From Zygnema circumcarinatum (lineage: Eukaryota > Streptophyta > Zygnematophyceae > Zygnematales > Zygnemataceae): DNA of 64,000 nt. Under the pieces are notes generated by a model. That model saw only the letters and a list, made by a program, of their open reading frames with translations, ran no database searches and was not told the DNA's origin. A program made the translations under genes and the position numbers. The stretch spans positions 1,753,150-1,817,149 of the forward strand of contig CM074811.1 in the NCBI GenBank assembly GCA_037447605.1, given 5' to 3'. Position 1 is the first letter of the stretch, and each line of letters begins with the position of its first letter. This document shows, in pieces, positions 48,401 to 59,000 of this stretch.

Positions 48401-51065
48401 AGAAAGATTGAATAGCCATAGCTCTTTCCCCTATTTTTTTTTTTTAGTTGGCCAGCCACTGGAGCACTGTACCTTTGTCGCCGCGAAGCGACTAGTCTTC
48501 ATTGGGTGGAAAACAAGTATGGAGCTGATTGGACCTGGAACCTTCTTCCTTGGTGGGGCCTGAGTGTACTGTGCAGGTCTGTGCTGGGACGGATAAAAAC
48601 TTTGTTGTGATAAACCAGAAGGGAATCGATCCGCCATCTCTAGACATGCTGGCAAGGGAAGGGGTAAGGCCCTCCTTTCGGTAGTCTGTGCATGTAGATG
48701 GGCATTGCAAGACACATCTGTGCTGCTGTGACGATGAGGGTGCGTTGTGTTCCTGATATGGGCAATGTCTACCGTATGGAGTCATTCATGCATAATTGCA
48801 TGCTGCATAATCACCTGACAGTTTTTTGTAACGAAAGCTACTAGTTGAGTCTGGTTTCAGGAGTTCAACTTCCCTCTATGCCCATGTGTGTCAATGCGAA
48901 ATGTTCCTCACTGGAAGTTCCGGTCTCCGTTCAATGTGGCAGTTTACAATTCGTAGAGTAGGCTAATGATGAGCCTCTCTCTCTCTCTCTCTCTCCCCCT
49001 CACGCCCTCTCTCTCTCGTTTTTCTGCGCTGTACCTTCTGATAGATCGTAGCCTTGCGGAGAGCAAAAAGGCGAAACATGGAGCGGTTGGTGTTGGCGTG
49101 TGGTGGGGAGGCGGTGAACTCAGTGGACGGCCTGTCAGAGAAGGATCTTGGCTGGGCTGGTCTTGTCTACGAGCACGTGCTGGGAGAGGAGAAGTACACT
49201 TTTGTGGAGGGAGTGAAGAACCCGCGCTCTTGCACCATTCTTATCAAAGGTGTGCAAAGCTACTCGGCAACCGCCGGTTGTCCTTGTAGTGGACAAAGTT
49301 AGTCGACCTAGTTGGACTTCAGTTCGATTGTTGGCTAGCTACAAAAAATCTGCAAAGTCATGCTGCAAGGGAAGCGTTGCCGTCATATTTGTGCTCAAGC
49401 TGGGTCTCCGTTTCTCTCATGACTATGGGTTGCGCATTTGAAGGAAATGTCAGGTGCTTAAAGTTTCATTTCGACTTTTTTATGAGCCGCCTTTGTGCTC
49501 TAAGTGCTGCGGGTGTCCAAACAGTGGCGCTTTCATCTTAAAATTGTTTTGTTTTGATATAAACTTAAAGATATCACTTTGGATGATGAGTTCTGGCAGG
49601 TCCCAACGATCACACCATAGCACAGATCAAGGATGCTGTGCGGGATGGTCTTCGTTCAGTCAAGAATACAATCGAAGACGAAGCTTTGGTGCTGGTGAGT
49701 CTTTTTGTTAATTCGGAACTGTCCTTTCTGGGTAACTCTGCATATGAATATAGATGAATGTGGGGAGGGAGGGGGTTGAGTGGACATGTTGGTATTCCTC
49801 TGCGAGTGTCTGAACAATGTGTTATAAGACTTCCGACGCAACTCTGCGCTTCGGTTCCTTCAATCATGCAAAGAATGGTAGGGCTGCTCTTTTCCTGGAA
49901 AGGAGGTGGATCTAGAAGTTGGAGTACATGTATCGATGAGGAAAGGGTGGACGATGGCTCATAGGATAGAAGCTTTTTGTGTTGGAGAAGGGAACAGTGA
50001 TCCTTTTGCTGCTATGTCTTGAGTAACAAGATCACTGTTTACCTGTGTGGAACAGGGAGCAGGGGCATTTGAGGTTGCAGCTCGTCAACATTTGATGCAA
50101 AATGTCAAGAAGACCGTGCAAGGGGTGGGGCGGTTTCTATCCTCCAGTTGAATGCCGCTTGACGCCGGCGATGGGCACATGCTTGCACCCTTGAAACTTT
50201 ACGCAATCAGTTTGTTCTCGCATGGTCCATGCGAAGTAAATTTCGAAGATTGTCTCACTTTCCTGACATTAATTCCTGGAAGGAATGCAGAGGGCCCAAC
50301 TGGGTGTCGAGGCTTTTGCGGATGCTCTGCTAGTCATCCCGAAAACTTTAGCAGAAAACTCAGGACTTGACACACAGGACGTCATCATCTCGTTGCAGGT
50401 GAGTTTATTTTCCTCCTCAGAGCCTCCATGTAGTTGGAACGAGGGTTGTATGTTGCCAGAACAGACATGAACATGAACACGAACTTTCTTGTGTCCCCCC
50501 ACCCAGTAAATGGACCTGTTTGTTAGGGCAACAGCCAGAAGGACGTAAGAAATAGGGGAAGACATGATGATTTGAACACCGCTTGCTAAGTATCCACAAT
50601 GTAGTTCCTGATCTGTCTGCTGACGGAGAAATCCTTTTGCAGGGTCTGCACAAGATGGTACATCTTGCTCCTGACATCTTCCTCCTGTGATGGTGCGAGT
50701 GCAGTCAGAGCACGACAATGGCAACGTGGTGGGTCTGAACATTCACACGGGAGAGCCCATGGATCCCCAGATGGAGGGTGTGTACGATAACTACTCCGTT
50801 AAAAGGCAAATGATAGACTCTGCGTAAGTGCTCGCTCAGGCGCCCTCAACAATCATATTTGTCATCTTGAGGGGCCAATACTTTTTGCTGCAGGCGCCTC
50901 CTATTGCATGCCTTGTTTTTTAGGCTCTATTTTGATGGTTTATGAGACTTCACCTGATCACGATCCATGCATGCGTGTGTGTGTGCGTGCAGGCCCATCA
51001 TCGCCTCACAATTGCTTCTGGTGGATGAAGTCATGCGAGCGGGTCGCAACATGCGGAAAAGTTGA
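45409..51065 (+). CDS. CCT6: T-complex chaperonin subunit zeta, CCT6
   Basis: Subunit of the cytosolic TRiC/CCT ring that folds actin, tubulin and other proteins using ATP. All fifteen exons keep phase: 45409-45542, 45772-45835, 46161-46296, 46498-46649, 47032-47079, 47381-47473, 47634-47740, 48267-48381, 48577-48663, 49045-49249, 49600-49694, 50056-50124, 50291-50398, 50705-50823, 50993-51065. They give 534 residues, the normal length. The start lies in GCCGCCATGG. Group II chaperonin signatures are present: [28 protein letters not shown], the ATPase loop [41 protein letters not shown] and [10 protein letters not shown]. The order and length identify the zeta subunit. No broken or missing catalytic residue is seen. 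Confidence 0.97.
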
Positions 51066-51293
51066 GGGGGGGGGTTGTAGCGGCAGCTTGGTGTGCGGGG
51101 GGGGCTGTCTTCTTTCCGGCTTTCGTGTTCCTTGCGGCATTTAGATGTGTAGAGTGAGAACGCCAAATAAACGAAAGCCGCCTCGTGTCGACTCAGCAAG
51201 GTCGCTCTTTTTCTCGCTCCAATTTTGAGTTCATCTTGAATTGGGCGAGGCTTCATGGTTTGCCATTCACACCTTGTAGTTCTCGATAACACT

Positions 51294-51331
51294 CTGTAGC
51301 AGCCGTACCGCCACGGTGGCACACGCGATGC
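51294..51331. repeat. Single copy of a 38-base repeat
   Basis: One copy of the unit that is tandemly repeated at 54713-54945 (core GCAGCCGTACCGCCACGGTG), same orientation, about 230 bases past the CCT6 stop. Confidence 0.85.
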
Positions 51332-51390
51332 AGGAGCCCCCTTAATATTTTCCACCCGAGCATTTTCGCAACTCAAGAAATTCGCCCAGA

Positions 51391-51553
51391 TTAGGGGGTG
51401 TCAGACTTAACAAAATCTTACGAAAAGCGTTACGAAAAAAAAGGTTACGAAAGTACTCCGCCGCAGGAGGATCGCGATTATATTGGAGTACTCGTTCTGA
51501 TGTCAAACTTACGAACACGCGTACTGAAATTTTTTAAGTCTGACACCCCCTAT
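51391..51553. mobile_element. Small inverted-repeat element (MITE-like)
   Basis: Bases 51393-51410 read AGGGGGTGTCAGACTTAA and 51534-51551 read the exact complement, TTAAGTCTGACACCCCCT, giving 18-base perfect terminal inverted repeats around 163 bases. The inside carries three TTACGAAA boxes and no coding sequence. Size and structure fit a miniature inverted-repeat DNA transposon. Target duplications are not clear (short TTA/TTA-like flanks). Confidence 0.75.
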
Positions 51554-52944
51554 TAAGGGGAGTCAGACCTTGACCATCGCTTACGGGATTCCCGTACTGT
51601 ATGAGATGCGAAAGGTACGAGTAACCGTAAATGTATATGTACGGCACCAATAAGAGCTCGTGACAGGGTCCGCCGGGCGGCCATGCGTCTCCGTACAGAA
51701 AAAAACAGAAACAGTACGGCCACAGGCCAGTCTCGAGAAACCACGACCGCTCCGTAATAAGACAAAACCGTACAGCTTTGTCCGCTAGTTATTTGTGGTG
51801 GTCGGCAGCTAATACCCCCGCCTAAATGTTACACAGTTCGGACCAGTGGATCGGCAACCATTGGACAACCATTGGATGGCAATGGTTGGACGTCTACTGG
51901 TCGGCAACCAGTCGACTGGTTGCCAACAAGTGGCATCCACTGGTTCCAAACCAGTCGACTGGTTCGGAACCAGTGGATGCCACTGGTTGGCAACCAGTCG
52001 AATGGTTGTTTCGATCCGGCGGCACTGGTTGGCAACCATTCGACTGGTTGTGAACCAGTGGCATCCACTGGTTCACAACCAGTCGAATGGTTGTTTCGAT
52101 CCGGCGGCACTGGTTGGCAACCAGTCGACTGGTTGTGAACCAGTGGCATCCACTGGTTGGCAACCAGTCGAATGGTTATATCCATTAAATCAAATGGTTG
52201 GCAACCATTGGATCACTGGTTCCGAACCAGTCGAATGGTTGTTTCAGTCCTGCGCCACTGGTTCGCAACCAGTCGACTGGTTTCCAACCAGTGGATGCCA
52301 CTGGTTGGCAACCAGTGGATGCCACTGGTTGGCAACCAGTCGAATGGTTGTTTCGGTCCGCAACCACTGGTTGGCAACCAGTCGACTGGTTTGGAACCAG
52401 TGGATGCCACTGGTTGGCAACCAGTCGAATGGTTGTTTTGATTCGCAACCACTGGTTGCCAACCAGTCGAATGGTTGTTTCGGTCCGCAACCACTGGTTC
52501 CAAACCATTCGACTGGTTGTTTCGGTCCGCAACCACTGGTTGCCAACCAGTGGCATCCACTGGTTCACAACCAGTCGACTGGTTGCCAACCAGTGCCGCC
52601 GGATCGAAACAACCATTCGACTGGTTGCCAACCAGTGGCATCCACTGGTTCCGAACCAGTCGACTGGTTCGGAACCAGTGGATGCCACTGGTTGGCAACC
52701 AGTGGATGCCACTGGTTGGCAACCAGTCGACTGGTTGCCAACCAGTGGCATCCACTGGTTCCAAACCAGTCGAATGGTTGTTTCGATCTGGCGGCACTGG
52801 TTGGCAACCAGTCGAATGGTTGTTTCGGTCGCAACCACTGGTTGCCAACCAGTCGAATGGTTGTTTCGATCTGGCGGCACTGGTTGGCAACCAGTCGACT
52901 GGTTGTGAACCAGTGGCATCCACTGGTTGGCAACCAGTGGATGC

Positions 52945-53309
52945 AAATGGTTGGCAACCATTAAATCACTAGTTGTAGCGAACTGAACGCTACAGTTACC
53001 AAAATGCCGTCGGCGTTTCGGAGAAAACTATTACGGTTCGGCCGTACAGAATTCCCGTACAACCGTACGACTCGGCTGTACGGATCCGTACACATCTGTA
53101 CGCATCAGGCTTGTTACACTAGTTGTCAACGGTTGGCAACCCACCAAAAAACACATACGACCCATTTTTGCAAAAAGGCATAATTTCAGAAATTCAATGG
53201 TTGCCAACCATTGGATCACTGGTTCCGAACCAGTCGAATGGTTGTTTCAGTCCTGCGCCACTGGTTCGCAACCAGTCGACTGGTTTCCAACCAGTGGCAT
53301 CCACTGGTT
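52945..53309. repeat. Exact direct duplication, copy 1
   Basis: About 365 bases that recur at 53926-54290, 981 bases downstream, with no difference seen by eye. It includes the only non-palindromic stretch of the array, with several CCGTAC/GTACGG motifs. Confidence 0.9.
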
Positions 53310-53925
53310 GGCAACCATTGGATCACTGGTTCCGGAACCAGTCGAATGGTTGTTTCGATCCGGCGGCACTGGTTGGCAACCAGTCGACTGGTTGCCAACC
53401 AGTCGAATGGTTGCCAACCAGTGGCATCCACTGGTTCCAAACCAGTCGAATGGTTGTTTCGGTCCTGAGCCACTGGTTGGCAACCAGTCGAATGGTTGTT
53501 TTGATTCGCAACCACTGGTTGCCAACCAGTCGAATGGTTGTTTCGGTCCGCAACCACTGGTTCCAAACCATTCGACTGGTTGTTTCGGTCCGCAACCACT
53601 GGTTGCCAACCAGTCGACTGGTTTGTCTAATGGTCCGATCTGTGAAATGTTACACAGTTCGGACCAGTGGATCGGCAACCATTGGACAACCATTGGATGG
53701 CAATGGTTGGACGTCTACTGGTTGGCAACCAGTCGACTGGTTGCCAACCAGTGGCATCCACTGGTTCCAAACCAGTCGAATGGTTGTTTCGATCTGGCGG
53801 CACTGGTTGGCAACCAGTCGAATGGTTGTTTCGGTCCGCAACCACTGGTTGCCAACCAGTCGAATGGTTGTTTCGATCTGGCGGCACTGGTTGGCAACCA
53901 GTCGAATGGTTATATCCATTAAATC

Positions 53926-54290
53926 AAATGGTTGGCAACCATTAAATCACTAGTTGTAGCGAACTGAACGCTACAGTTACCAAAATGCCGTCGGCGTTTC
54001 GGAGAAAACTATTACGGTTCGGCCGTACAGAATTCCCGTACAACCGTACGACTCGGCTGTACGGATCCGTACACATCTGTACGCATCAGGCTTGTTACAC
54101 TAGTTGTCAACGGTTGGCAACCCACCAAAAAACACATACGACCCATTTTTGCAAAAAGGCATAATTTCAGAAATTCAATGGTTGCCAACCATTGGATCAC
54201 TGGTTCCGAACCAGTCGAATGGTTGTTTCAGTCCTGCGCCACTGGTTCGCAACCAGTCGACTGGTTTCCAACCAGTGGCATCCACTGGTT
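53926..54290. repeat. Exact direct duplication, copy 2
   Basis: Second copy of the 365-base block. Both copies end at the same palindromic unit, where the sequences part (GGTTGGCAACCATTGG against GGTTCCAAACCAGTCG). Confidence 0.9.
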
Positions 54291-54712
54291 CCAAACCAGT
54301 CGAATGGTTGTTTCGATCCGGCGGCACTGGTTGGCAACCAGTCGAATGGTTGCCAACCAGTGGCATCCACTGGTTCCAAACCAGTCGAATGGTTGTTTCG
54401 GTCCTGAGCCACTGGTTGGCAACCAGTCGAATGGTTGTTTCGGTCCGCAACCACTGGTTGCCAACCAGTCGAATGGTTGTTTCGGTCCGCAACCACTGGT
54501 TGCCAACCAGTCGAATGGTTGTTTCGGTCCGCAACCACTGGTTGCCAACCAGTCGACTGGTTTGTCTAATGGTCCGATCTGTGAAATGTTACCACAGACT
54601 TCCTTCTACTTTCCAAACCCAAGATTTTCGTCCAATCTCGGCCGAAAACATGGCGAAAATATTAGGGGGGGTACTGCTGTAGCAAATGTACTCTCAACAC
54701 GGTGGCACAATC

Positions 54713-54945
54713 GATGGCTGTAGTAGCCATACCGCCACGGTGGCACACGCGATGGCTGTATCAGCCGTACCGCCACGGTGGCGCACGCGATGGCTGTAGC
54801 AAATGCGCTCGCCACGGGTGGCACGCTCGATGGCTGTAGCAGCCGTACCGCCACGGTGGCACACGCGATGGCTGTAGCAGCCATATCGCCACGGTTGCAC
54901 TCGCGATGGCTGTAGCAGCCGTACCGCCACGGCGAGCACACTCAA
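54713..54945. repeat. 38-base tandem repeat, about six copies
   Basis: Units start GATGGCTGTAGCAGCCGTAC and continue CGCCACGGTGGCACACGC. Starts fall at 54713, 54751, 54789, 54829, 54867 and 54905. The third copy is altered and two bases longer. Inside each unit GGCTG-TAG-CAGCC and CCACGGTGG are small palindromes. Confidence 0.9.
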
Positions 54946-55560
54946 GTGCCCCACTTGCAAGTCCTTCCGTACCATATAGTACAGTACCTTACTGTACGGC
55001 AGCCACGGTGGCCAGCTCGCGTCTGTACGCCTTTTATTGCGCTTTCACGACACGCATTTCTGAATTTCTGAAATTTGCTATTTTGTCAGAAATTCAAAGC
55101 GTCAGTAGTGCAAAGGATCCGTCAGCAATCATTTTCGTAAATTTTAAACCAAATGGAGTACTTCGCATAATTTAGAATGCCTTACCAAAGATTATCCATT
55201 CTTATATTAGTTGAAGTATCGCTTTTTGTCAAATTTTGCCATCTGACACGCCCAATTGAACGCTCCCGTTCGTTCTTAAACTTGTGGTACTGACCGACAA
55301 CGCGACAGAATCCAGATTCTCAGATCTCAAAAAGGACACAGATATTATTCTCATATATGGTACGGACATAGCCACCCGTACAGTTTCCTATGAAGCGACG
55401 CTCCTTGTCTTTATCGAGCAGTTTCGGGGACTCCGCACTTGTGATCTTTGCACGTGCGGCCTTCCTCCAATGGCGTCCTCCGATTGGGTCCCGACGGGCG
55501 GGAGGCGCCCTCGGCCGTAGGGCACACGTGTCGCGCCACCGCCGCTCCGCGACACGGCGG
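54946..55560. other. Intergenic, right flank of the repeat island
   Basis: No gene supported. It includes TACAGTACCTTACTGTACGG at about 54977-55002 (partly palindromic). At about 55240 the sequence ATCTGACACGCCCAATT resembles a decayed copy of the TCTGACACCCCCT terminal repeat of the element at 51391-51553. Confidence 0.4.
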
Positions 55561-55683
55561 AGGTGCAGGCGGGAGGGGGGGATCCAAGGCCTCCCATTGG
55601 CCGGAGCTCCGCGAACGGCGGGCCCTGCACGGCCGAGCTGACGGACAAAGGCGCGCGGCTGACGGAGAACGCGAGGCAGACTG

Positions 55684-56081
55684 AGGGACGCGGGGGGAGG
55701 GAGAGAGAGAAAGAGAGGGAGAGAGAGATAGAGGAGAGGGAGAAAGGAAGCGAGTGGGAGAAGAGGAAGGGAGAGAGGAAACGAGGGAGAGGGGGAGAGA
55801 AAGGGAGAGAGGAAGCGAGGGAGGGGGGAGAGGGAGAGAGGAAAGCGGGGGGAGAGGATAAGCGGGAGTGGGGGAGGAAGGAGGGAGAGGGGGAGAGAAG
55901 GAGAGGAAGGAGAGGTGGGGAGAGAGAAAGAGGGAGAGAGTATAAGTGGGAGTGGGGGAGAAAGTTGGGAGAGCGGGTGAGAAGGAGAGAGGAGGGAGAG
56001 AGGAAGCGAGGGAGAAAGGAAAAGAGAGGGAGGAGAGAAGAAAAGCGGGAGAGGGGGAGAAAGGGGAAAGAGGGAGAGGCC
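55684..56081. repeat. Purine-only tract before the MFS gene
   Basis: Nearly 400 bases consisting almost wholly of G and A (GGGAGAGAGGAA-type units) on the plus strand, ending at the MFS start codon. It is open in frame with the gene from 55563 and would encode Glu/Arg/Gly/Lys repeats. I treat it as promoter and 5' leader because MAAGGKPEP looks like a normal transporter N-terminus. Confidence 0.85.
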
Positions 56082-59000
56082 ATGGCGGCGGGAGGGAAGC
56101 CGGAGCCCGCCTCTAAGAAGAAGGAGGCGACCCCTCTCCCGTTGGGGCCCTTCGCGGCGGTTTCGATAATGTACTTCACGAACTCGATGTCGCAGACGCT
56201 CCTCTTTCCGTTTGCCGCCATCATGGTGCAGTCGTTCCATGTGACTGAAGATCCAGTCAAGCTCGGGTATATATCGTCTCCGCCTTCTCTGTGTTTGCTT
56301 TTGTTCAGTGCCTAAATTTGTCGATCGCGGTAGATCAAGTGATCCGTGAGAGAATAGGCAGTGCTTGGATGGTCAGATGAGGGCCAGTCCTAGTGTCTAT
56401 TCAAATCCACGCCCTTGGATCTGAGCCCTCATGTTCTGTGAGCGGCTTACCTATGTATGGCTTCTGCTTGCACCTTAGTTCAAGCTCAGGCGACTCGATC
56501 TCCTGCACTTCTCTTTTGTAGCAATTCTCTTTTCCCTTTTTCGGCATACATTCAGAGTGGGATAAAAAGAGAAACTGGCATCCTCAGCTTCTCTGCTCCC
56601 CCAATTTCCCTCACAGATTTTGTACCATTGTATCCAGCTCACAAAATCCATCCTCTCCTCAAAATCCAAATTGACGAATTCAAAGTTTTGCGGATCTCGT
56701 CGAATTCGGATGTCGTCGTTGAGGACTTCATATTGAGACTTAGATCTAATACTTAATGGAAATGTTGTCACCTCTGGAGCAATATAGATCAGGGCATGGT
56801 GGGAGAGGGGAGAGGGGGGAGAGAGAATAGAATCTTAAGTCGATCTTAATCTGCAGTCCCGTCGCCCCACAAATTTGCCCTTTCGTCTGCTTAGGCGAGC
56901 ACCTCTGTAACTCTCCACTTTCCTGATTGGAAGTCTATGTTGTTCATCTCAGTTGACTTGTGCGTGTTGTTCTCGCAGATACTACGCGGGCTTCCTTGCA
57001 TCCGCGTGCTTCGCTGGCAGCCTCCTCACCAGCTCCCTCTGGGGGTAGGGCGCCCCACTCCTCTGCCATACACGTGGGGTCTTTCACTGCTCAGTACCGA
57101 GCGGACTCGAGCGGATCCATTCTCAGGATGTAGTTCGCTTTGAATCGCCGATTTTATTCTTCGTCTGTCAGCTTTCTTTCAGAATGTGTGTCGGAAACTA
57201 TGGCATTTCCATTGATTGCCCAATGACCCTTGTAAGCGAGTCCAGGGCTTATTTTCTTGTATAATGCGTGTCCTTTTGCTGAGACTTGCCAAACAGACCT
57301 GTGCATGTGATTCAACCAACACAGATTACTTGTTTGTATTTTTCTAGTCTTGACGTGTTTCACCGAAAGCTTGAAATTTGACCGGCGAGGTTTTGATTGT
57401 TGACCCGCCGAAGGGACGGCTTTAGACCGGATCGGCCTATGGGTGTCAAGTTTCACTTGCAATAAGTCGAACTCCCTTGTGGCCTTTCCTGCGGATGGAG
57501 GGATACAGTGAGCCAGGCCATTCATTACAGATCATAGTGCTTGCTTGATTGCTTGTGCTTCTAAAGGGTGGCCAACTTGCTTCCGCCCGGTGGGTCGATG
57601 GCTGTTTGTTGGATTGCTATCATTTGGGGTTGGTAACTGTGCGCATAAACTGCATCAACAGTAAGATGTAGGCCGAGGGACTAAGTGAGGCGTTACAAGA
57701 GACTGAGTTTCGTCCATTTGCTTGGTGGAGCAGGATCCTCTCTGACAAGATAGGGCGCAAGCCGGTGCTCATGGTGGGGCTGTCCTCGAACATCATTTGT
57801 GCTCTGCTCTTTGGCTCAAGTCAAAACTTTCCTTCGGCGATCGCAGCGCGCTTCCTAAGCGGCCTCTTCAGTACAATTCTCGCTACTGGAAGAAGGTCAG
57901 CAACATGCGAATGGAGACAGATTGTTCTGCAGTCAAATGAACATGATGCCAATCTGCTTGCTTGTCAATGGCTGCCCAATTTAAGTAAGTTGCAGACAGA
58001 ATAGGTGAGCTAGAACACAGAAGAAGCAATTGTATACGACAAAATTGTGTCTTGGGACTTGTTCAACAGTGCGCTCACCAATACATTTTTTGGGGTTGGT
58101 GTGTTGCAGCTCTGTGGCTGAGCTGTGCGATAAATCGAACCAGGCTCGGGCGTAAGTATATCTTTGGCTTCCTCATTTTTCCATCCTACAGGGCCGTTTA
58201 TGGCAGAGAGTCAGCTTTTGAAATTATAGGAAGTCAAAAGCGAAATGTCAAAAAACCGATCTCCAAGTAGAGCGATGGAACATGACATAGGGGTAGAAGT
58301 TAGTGGATTACCACAGTGGTACAGAATGCAACATAATTTGCTCAAATAGCTCTTTCGTGATGAAGTTAAACTTGCAATGTTGTCCACCTGTAGGCATTCA
58401 CTGATCTCAGCAAAAGGATTAAAAGAACAATAAAACCTACATTTTTCATTTTTTTTTTTTACACATTTCGTACATGGGTAGTGCTGACCTTTACTCTGTG
58501 CTTCGAAATCAGGTTCTCCCTCATTGGAACCAACTATGGAGCAGGCCTGTTGCTAGGTGAGTCCGCTGCTTCCTCTGCACTCCTCATGCCCAGTAAAGTC
58601 GCACATGGAAGGGCCGTAATTATTCATTTTAAAACATCATCCACATACCTCAAAGAAAACCTCCTGATCCAAGACGGACTAGCAAATTTAGGCACTGTTT
58701 CACCTTTTTTTTGGTTCATAATTCGCTTATTTTGCTGCTGAATGAGGTAATTCTTACTTGTATGAGCAATGTCCCTTCGAGTGGCCCGCTGACCATGGGC
58801 AGAGGATGTCCCTTCGCAGGACCGGCCCTGGGCGGCTTCTTGAGCGAGCCTGTGAAGAAGTATCCGATGATCTTCCGCAAAGGCGGTCTCTTCGACCGCC
58901 TGCCCTTCTTGCTGCCCTGCTTAGCACTGGCAGGTCTCAGCCTTATCGGCCTTATTTCAACGCTTGTGCTCCTACCCGAGACACTTGGACGGGCGAAAGC

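Larger units (their letters stand above)
51826..54600. repeat. Dense array of short near-palindromes (ACTGGTT-N3-AACCAGT)
   Basis: About 2.8 kb is built from a 17-base near-palindrome, ACTGGTTGGCAACCAGT or variants with CCG, TCC or GCC centres. Units are linked by CGACTGG/CGAATGG or GGATGCC/GGCATCC spacers, with TGTTTCGATCCGGCGGC spacers at intervals. Each unit can fold back on itself, and neighbours can pair with each other. Two non-palindromic stretches (52965-53190 and 53946-54171) interrupt it. Copies of a leader containing ATGTTACACAGTTCGGACCA occur at 51827 and 53648, and a truncated one at 54588. Long frames open on both strands follow from the repeat and are not genes. Confidence 0.95.

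Noticed and set aside
51846-53953. Long open frames on both strands in the palindrome array (up to 372 codons) with repeated phrases such as NQSTGCQPVASTG
   Set aside because: Similar phrases appear in several frames and on both strands because the units are self-complementary and lack stop triplets. No start context, splice pattern or family match supports a protein.
51826-54600. CRISPR-like appearance of regularly repeated short units
   Set aside because: The genome is nuclear eukaryotic, spacers are not unique, units are in both orientations and there are no cas genes.
55320-56260. Minus-strand frames of about 300 codons rich in Ser, Pro and Leu
   Set aside because: They are the complement of the purine-only tract before the MFS gene and have no sequence other than low complexity.
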